Shown here in pieces: positions 6,189 to 8,208 of a stretch of DNA of 8,208 nucleotides; position 1 is the stretch's first letter, and every line of letters begins with the position of its first letter. The notes under the pieces were generated by a model. That model saw only the letters and a program-made list of their open reading frames with translations. It ran no database searches and had not been told where the DNA came from. The stretch spans positions 1-8,208 of the forward strand of contig UQSV01000063.1 in assembly GCA_900543875.1 (NCBI GenBank), written 5' to 3'. The translations under genes were made by a program, and so were the position numbers. The stretch is from an uncultured Coriobacteriaceae bacterium (GTDB lineage: Bacteria; Actinomycetota; Coriobacteriia; Coriobacteriales; Atopobiaceae).

Positions 6189-7034
6189 TTAGAGCAGGCC
6201 CCAGGTCTGGATCTCCTCCTCGATCCAGCCGTTGGAGGTGACGTCCTTGACGACCTCCTCGGTGACGCTGGAGAGGTCGGAGCCCTTCTTGGTGGCGATA
6301 CCGTAGTCCTGGGCGCCAAACTCGATCTCGGGCTGCAGGAGCTCCTTGTCATCGGTGGTGTAGGTCTTCAGCGTGGAGCGGTCCATCGCGAAGGCGTCGA
6401 TCTGGCCGGCGTCGAGGGCGCTGTTGATCGACGGGTAGTCGGGGTACTCGTCGAACTGCGGCGCGGCGGAGAAGCCGTTGTCCGAAAGCATCTTGGTAAT
6501 GGCGTCCTTGGTCGTGGAGCCCTGGGAGACGCCGATGTGCTTGCCGTCGAGGTCGGCCATCGAGGACATGGAGCCCTTCTTGATGAGGATGCCCACGTGG
6601 TCGGTGCGATAGGGGTCGGTGAAGTCCCAGCTCTGCTTGCGCTCGTCGGTAATGGTGTAGGTAGCGCAGATGAGGTCGAGGGTGTCGTTGTCGATGAGCG
6701 GGCCACGGGTCTTGGGGGTCACGTCGGTGAACTCGACGAGGTCCTTGTCCTTGGCCTCCTCGTAGGTGACGTCGAAGACCTTGGCGGCAACCTGGTAGCA
6801 CAGGTCGATCTCCATGCCCTCGTACTTGCCGGTGGCAGTGTCGAGCAGGCCGTAGCCCACGACGTCCTTCTTGACGCCGCACTTGAGCTTGCCGCGGTCC
6901 TTGATGGTCTGGAGCTTGGAGGCGTTGGAGTCGCTCGAGCTCGAGCCACCGCAGCCAACGAGGCCAAGGCCGCAGACGGTGGCGCCGGCGACGCCCATGG
7001 TGGAGATGAACTGGCGGCGGGAGATGTTGTGCAT
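6189..7034 (-). CDS. Amino-acid ABC transporter substrate-binding lipoprotein (glutamine/glutamate type)
   Basis: The mature part of this 281-aa protein is a family-3 periplasmic-type binding protein (SBP_bac_3, PF00497-like) that captures an amino acid outside the membrane and delivers it to the two permeases. The N-terminus has a twin-arginine-like SRRQF (5-9), a hydrophobic stretch, and a lipobox LVGC (25-28), so it should be lipid-anchored at Cys28; a Ser/Asn linker follows. LKCGVKKDVVGYG (50-62), KYEGMEIDL (70-78), TPKTRGPLIDNDTLD (106-120) and TYTITDERK (125-133) follow the pattern of the GlnH/PEB1 glutamine/glutamate/aspartate group; Arg132 is the expected ligand-carboxylate residue. 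IDAFAMD (212-218) carries the conserved C-domain Asp. ATG 7034 has AAAGGGG upstream; longer in-frame starts would run back into the ATPase gene. Exact ligand is not provable from sequence. Confidence 0.93.
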   Translation of the reverse strand: MHNISRRQFISTMGVAGATVCGLGLVGCGGSSSSDSNASKLQTIKDRGKLKCGVKKDVVGYGLLDTATGKYEGMEIDLCYQVAAKVFDVTYEEAKDKDLVEFTDVTPKTRGPLIDNDTLDLICATYTITDERKQSWDFTDPYRTDHVGILIKKGSMSSMADLDGKHIGVSQGSTTKDAITKMLSDNGFSAAPQFDEYPDYPSINSALDAGQIDAFAMDRSTLKTYTTDDKELLQPEIEFGAQDYGIATKKGSDLSSVTEEVVKDVTSNGWIEEEIQTWGLL

Positions 7035-7072
7035 GGTGGAGCCCCTTTCGTTGTCGGTAAGAGCAGCTGAGG

Positions 7073-7093
7073 CTGGCGGACGAGGTCCGCCAG
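7073..7093 (-). promoter_or_regulatory. Stem-loop between ATPase and binding-protein genes
   Basis: CTGGCGGA (7073-7080) and TCCGCCAG (7086-7093) form a perfect 8-bp stem with a 5-nt loop. It lies 9 nt past the ATPase stop codon on the minus strand. No T tract follows, so it is not a clear terminator. It may mark an RNA-processing or stability boundary before the binding-protein cistron, which usually needs higher expression than the ATPase. Confidence 0.6.
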
Positions 7094-7102
7094 AGGTGGT
7101 AC

Positions 7103-7843
7103 CTAGCGGAGAATCTTGGAGAGGAAGAGCTTCGTGCGGTCGTGCTGGGGGTTCGTGAAGAAGTGCTCGGGCGTGCCCTCCTCGATGATCTGGCCGTCCT
7201 CGACGAAGATCACGCGATCGGCCACCTCGCGGGCAAAGCCCATCTCGTGGGTGACGCACATCATCGTGATGTTCTCCTGGGCAAGCTCGACCATGACGTT
7301 GAGGACCTCCTGGACCATCTCAGGGTCAAGGGCGCTCGTGGGCTCGTCGAACAGGATGATAGGCTGCTTGGTGCACAGGGCGCGGGCGATGGCGACGCGC
7401 TGCTGCTGGCCGCCGGAGAGGTTCTGGGGGTACTCCCCCGCCTTGGCCTCGAGACCAACGCGGCGCAGGGCCTCAAGAGCGTTCTTGGTGGCCTCCTCCT
7501 TGCTCTTCTTCTGGAGCTTGATAGGAGCCAGCGTGAGGTTGCCCAGCACCGTCATGTTGGGGTACAGGTTGAACTGCTGGAAGACCATCGAGGAGTACTT
7601 GCGGGCCATCTCGAGGTGGTTCTTCTTGGTGAGCTCGGTCCCGTCGATGGTGATCGTGCCGCTCGTGGGCTCCTCGAGGTAGTTGACGCAGCGGATGAGC
7701 GTCGACTTGCCGGAGCCCGAGGGGCCGATGATGACGAGCTTCTCGCCGGCCTTGACCGTGAGATTGATGTCCTTGAGCACGTGGACATCACCGAAGTACT
7801 TGTTGAGATTCTTGATCTCGATCATGTTCTTGGCTTCGGCCAT
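7103..7843 (-). CDS. Polar amino-acid ABC transporter ATP-binding protein (GlnQ type)
   Basis: This 246-aa cytoplasmic ATPase dimerises on the two permeases and powers import. All catalytic motifs are present: Walker A GPSGSGKST (40-48), Q-loop Gln90 in FQQFNLYP (88-95), signature LSGGQQQR (142-149), Walker B IILFDEP (162-168), D-loop SALD (170-173) and switch His199 in THEMGF (198-203). Length and the FQQFNLYP and THEMGFAREVADR segments are typical of the GlnQ/HisP subfamily. Two in-frame ATGs lie 9 nt apart. GAAGAGGG (7853-7860) directly abuts the ATG at 7852 but lies 9 nt from the ATG at 7843, so 7843 is preferred. The open frame continues back to 8104 without homology or codon character, and I do not count it as coding. 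It is the first gene of the operon. Confidence 0.95.
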   Translation of the reverse strand: MAEAKNMIEIKNLNKYFGDVHVLKDINLTVKAGEKLVIIGPSGSGKSTLIRCVNYLEEPTSGTITIDGTELTKKNHLEMARKYSSMVFQQFNLYPNMTVLGNLTLAPIKLQKKSKEEATKNALEALRRVGLEAKAGEYPQNLSGGQQQRVAIARALCTKQPIILFDEPTSALDPEMVQEVLNVMVELAQENITMMCVTHEMGFAREVADRVIFVEDGQIIEEGTPEHFFTNPQHDRTKLFLSKILR

Positions 7844-8118
7844 AACGTTCATCCCTCTTCTCGTGCAGGTGTTGCTGTCACTGTACGGTAAGCGCGTTTG
7901 TTTAAAGTGAAATCCTACCCAACTGTGACTAAGTAGAAACATGCAGGTTACAAGCCTATCGACAATTTTATAACTAATATGGAGGTCGTGATTTGCCTTA
8001 TATCCCACGCAGGCGCGCTCTATACCTCGAAGGTCAAGAACGAGCTCGTTGGGCGCGGCAGCGGGAACGCTTGCCCAAGGACGATGGGTGCGGGCTCCTA
8101 GCACACGTGGCTGTATGT
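7844..8118 (-). promoter_or_regulatory. Upstream region of the importer operon, partly AT-rich, no gene
   Basis: These 275 bp separate the ATPase start from the tRNA terminator and must hold the operon promoter. Positions 7921-7980 are only about 32% G+C, in strong contrast to the GC-rich genes around. The minus strand has TATAAAAT (7965-7972), the best -10-like string, but no good -35 is placed for it. TTGACC (minus strand, 8032-8037) is a fair -35 without a suitably spaced -10. I checked the strand by eye for T-box (AGGGUGGNACCGCG-like) and other familiar riboswitch signatures and saw none. Confidence 0.45.
8039..8050. promoter_or_regulatory. 12-bp perfect palindrome, possible operator
   Basis: AACGAGCTCGTT is its own reverse complement and lies about 195 bp upstream of the ATPase start. 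It could be a dimeric regulator site or chance in GC-rich sequence; nothing else confirms it. Confidence 0.3.
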
Positions 8119-8146
8119 AAAAAAGCGGGTCGCTTTCGCAACCCGC
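8119..8146 (-). terminator. Intrinsic terminator of the tRNA-Glu transcript
   Basis: On the minus strand GCGGGTTGC (8146-8138) pairs with GCGACCCGC (8133-8125) through 9 bp with one G-U pair, closed by a GAAA tetraloop and followed by six T residues (8124-8119). It begins 8 nt past the tRNA CCA end. The form is close to textbook, and it insulates the importer operon from tRNA transcription. Confidence 0.93.
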
Positions 8147-8154
8147 CTAACAGT

Positions 8155-8208
8155 TGGTAGCCCGTACCAGATTCGAACTGGTGATCTCCGCCTTGAGAGG
8201 GCGGCGTC
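8155..8208 (-). tRNA. tRNA-Glu (anticodon CTC), 5' part cut by window edge
   Basis: Read on the minus strand, the last 54 nt of a tRNA are present. The anticodon stem CCGCC/GGCGG encloses the 7-nt loop CTCTCAA, giving anticodon CTC, which reads the Glu codon GAG. A short variable loop follows, then the T arm ACCAG-TTCGAAT-CTGGT, the 3' acceptor strand ACGGGCT, discriminator A and an encoded CCA (8157-8155). The D arm and 5' acceptor strand, about 22 nt, lie beyond the right edge. The anticodon fits the heavy use of GAG in the neighbouring genes. Confidence 0.93.

Noticed and set aside
6108..7891. Long plus-strand open frames opposite the binding protein (6108-7070) and ATPase (7142-7891)
   Set aside because: The minus-strand genes carry full family motifs; the plus-strand frames are Val/Leu/Asp/Gly-rich antisense shadows.
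7979..8101. Small plus-strand ORF of 40 codons starting ATG 7979, near the tRNA, considered as an integrase remnant
   Set aside because: There is no integrase motif, the ATG overlaps the only GGAGG so no Shine-Dalgarno is properly spaced, and the codon choice is unlike the neighbouring genes.
7844..8104. N-terminal extension of the ATPase back to an upstream ATG
   Set aside because: GlnQ proteins start just before the first beta strand; the extra 87 residues have no homology I recognise, the region is partly AT-rich, and a good Shine-Dalgarno fits ATG 7843.
7844..8118. T-box or other amino-acid-responsive riboswitch upstream of the importer
   Set aside because: I saw no T-box core sequence and no terminator hairpin with a U tract between this region and the ATPase start.
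8155..8208. Integrative element att site at the tRNA-Glu 3' end
   Set aside because: No second copy of the tRNA 3' sequence and no integrase gene occur in the window.
1..8208. CRISPR array, insertion sequence or phage module
   Set aside because: There are no regularly spaced repeats, transposase motifs, terminal inverted repeats flanking a gene, or phage genes in either strand.

Overview
The window is high-GC, gene-dense bacterial chromosome with strong Shine-Dalgarno sequences and G/C-ending codons. Gene content and protein style fit Actinomycetota, most likely class Coriobacteriia (Olsenella/Collinsella/Atopobium-like). That placement is inferred from familiarity with these proteins, not from a search. 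Most of the window is housekeeping and nutrient uptake; I see no insertion sequence, phage, CRISPR array or defence locus.

Layout: (1) Positions 1-635, minus strand, hold the first 211 codons of a glucose-1-phosphate thymidylyltransferase (RfbA/RmlA)-like gene that runs off the left edge and has several changed active-site residues. (2) Positions 636-795 are a divergent promoter region whose two TATACT -10 boxes lie inside a perfect 11-bp inverted repeat. (3) gltX (glutamyl-tRNA synthetase) reads right from 796 to 2283 and ends at a strong hairpin that may serve both strands. (4) A convergent minus-strand gene, 2510-3835, encodes a multi-pass membrane protein of the lysylphosphatidylglycerol-synthase-TM (UPF0104, flippase-like) family with long basic tails at both ends. 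(5) Positions 3997-7843 form one minus-strand operon in the order ATPase, lipoprotein binding protein, permease 1, permease 2, cytidylate kinase-like protein. (6) About 275 bp without a gene, partly AT-rich, separates the operon from the strong terminator of a tRNA-Glu(CTC) gene that is cut by the right edge.

How it works together: the operon encodes a complete polar-amino-acid ABC importer. The binding protein resembles the glutamine/glutamate/aspartate (GlnH/PEB1) group, so glutamine or glutamate is the likely substrate. Its last gene, a cytidylate kinase-like P-loop protein, starts 10 nt after the permease stop and its Shine-Dalgarno overlaps that stop codon, so it should be co-expressed. 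Two intergenic stem-loops, downstream of the ATPase gene and downstream of the binding-protein gene, could set unequal expression within the operon. GltX and tRNA-Glu flank this transporter, giving the neighbourhood a glutamate theme that may be coincidence.

The points most worth a second look are the divergent RfbA-like enzyme, the cytidylate kinase-like gene attached to the importer, the GC-rich hairpins between binding protein and permease, and the mirrored promoter pair. None of these amounts to a clearly new system.
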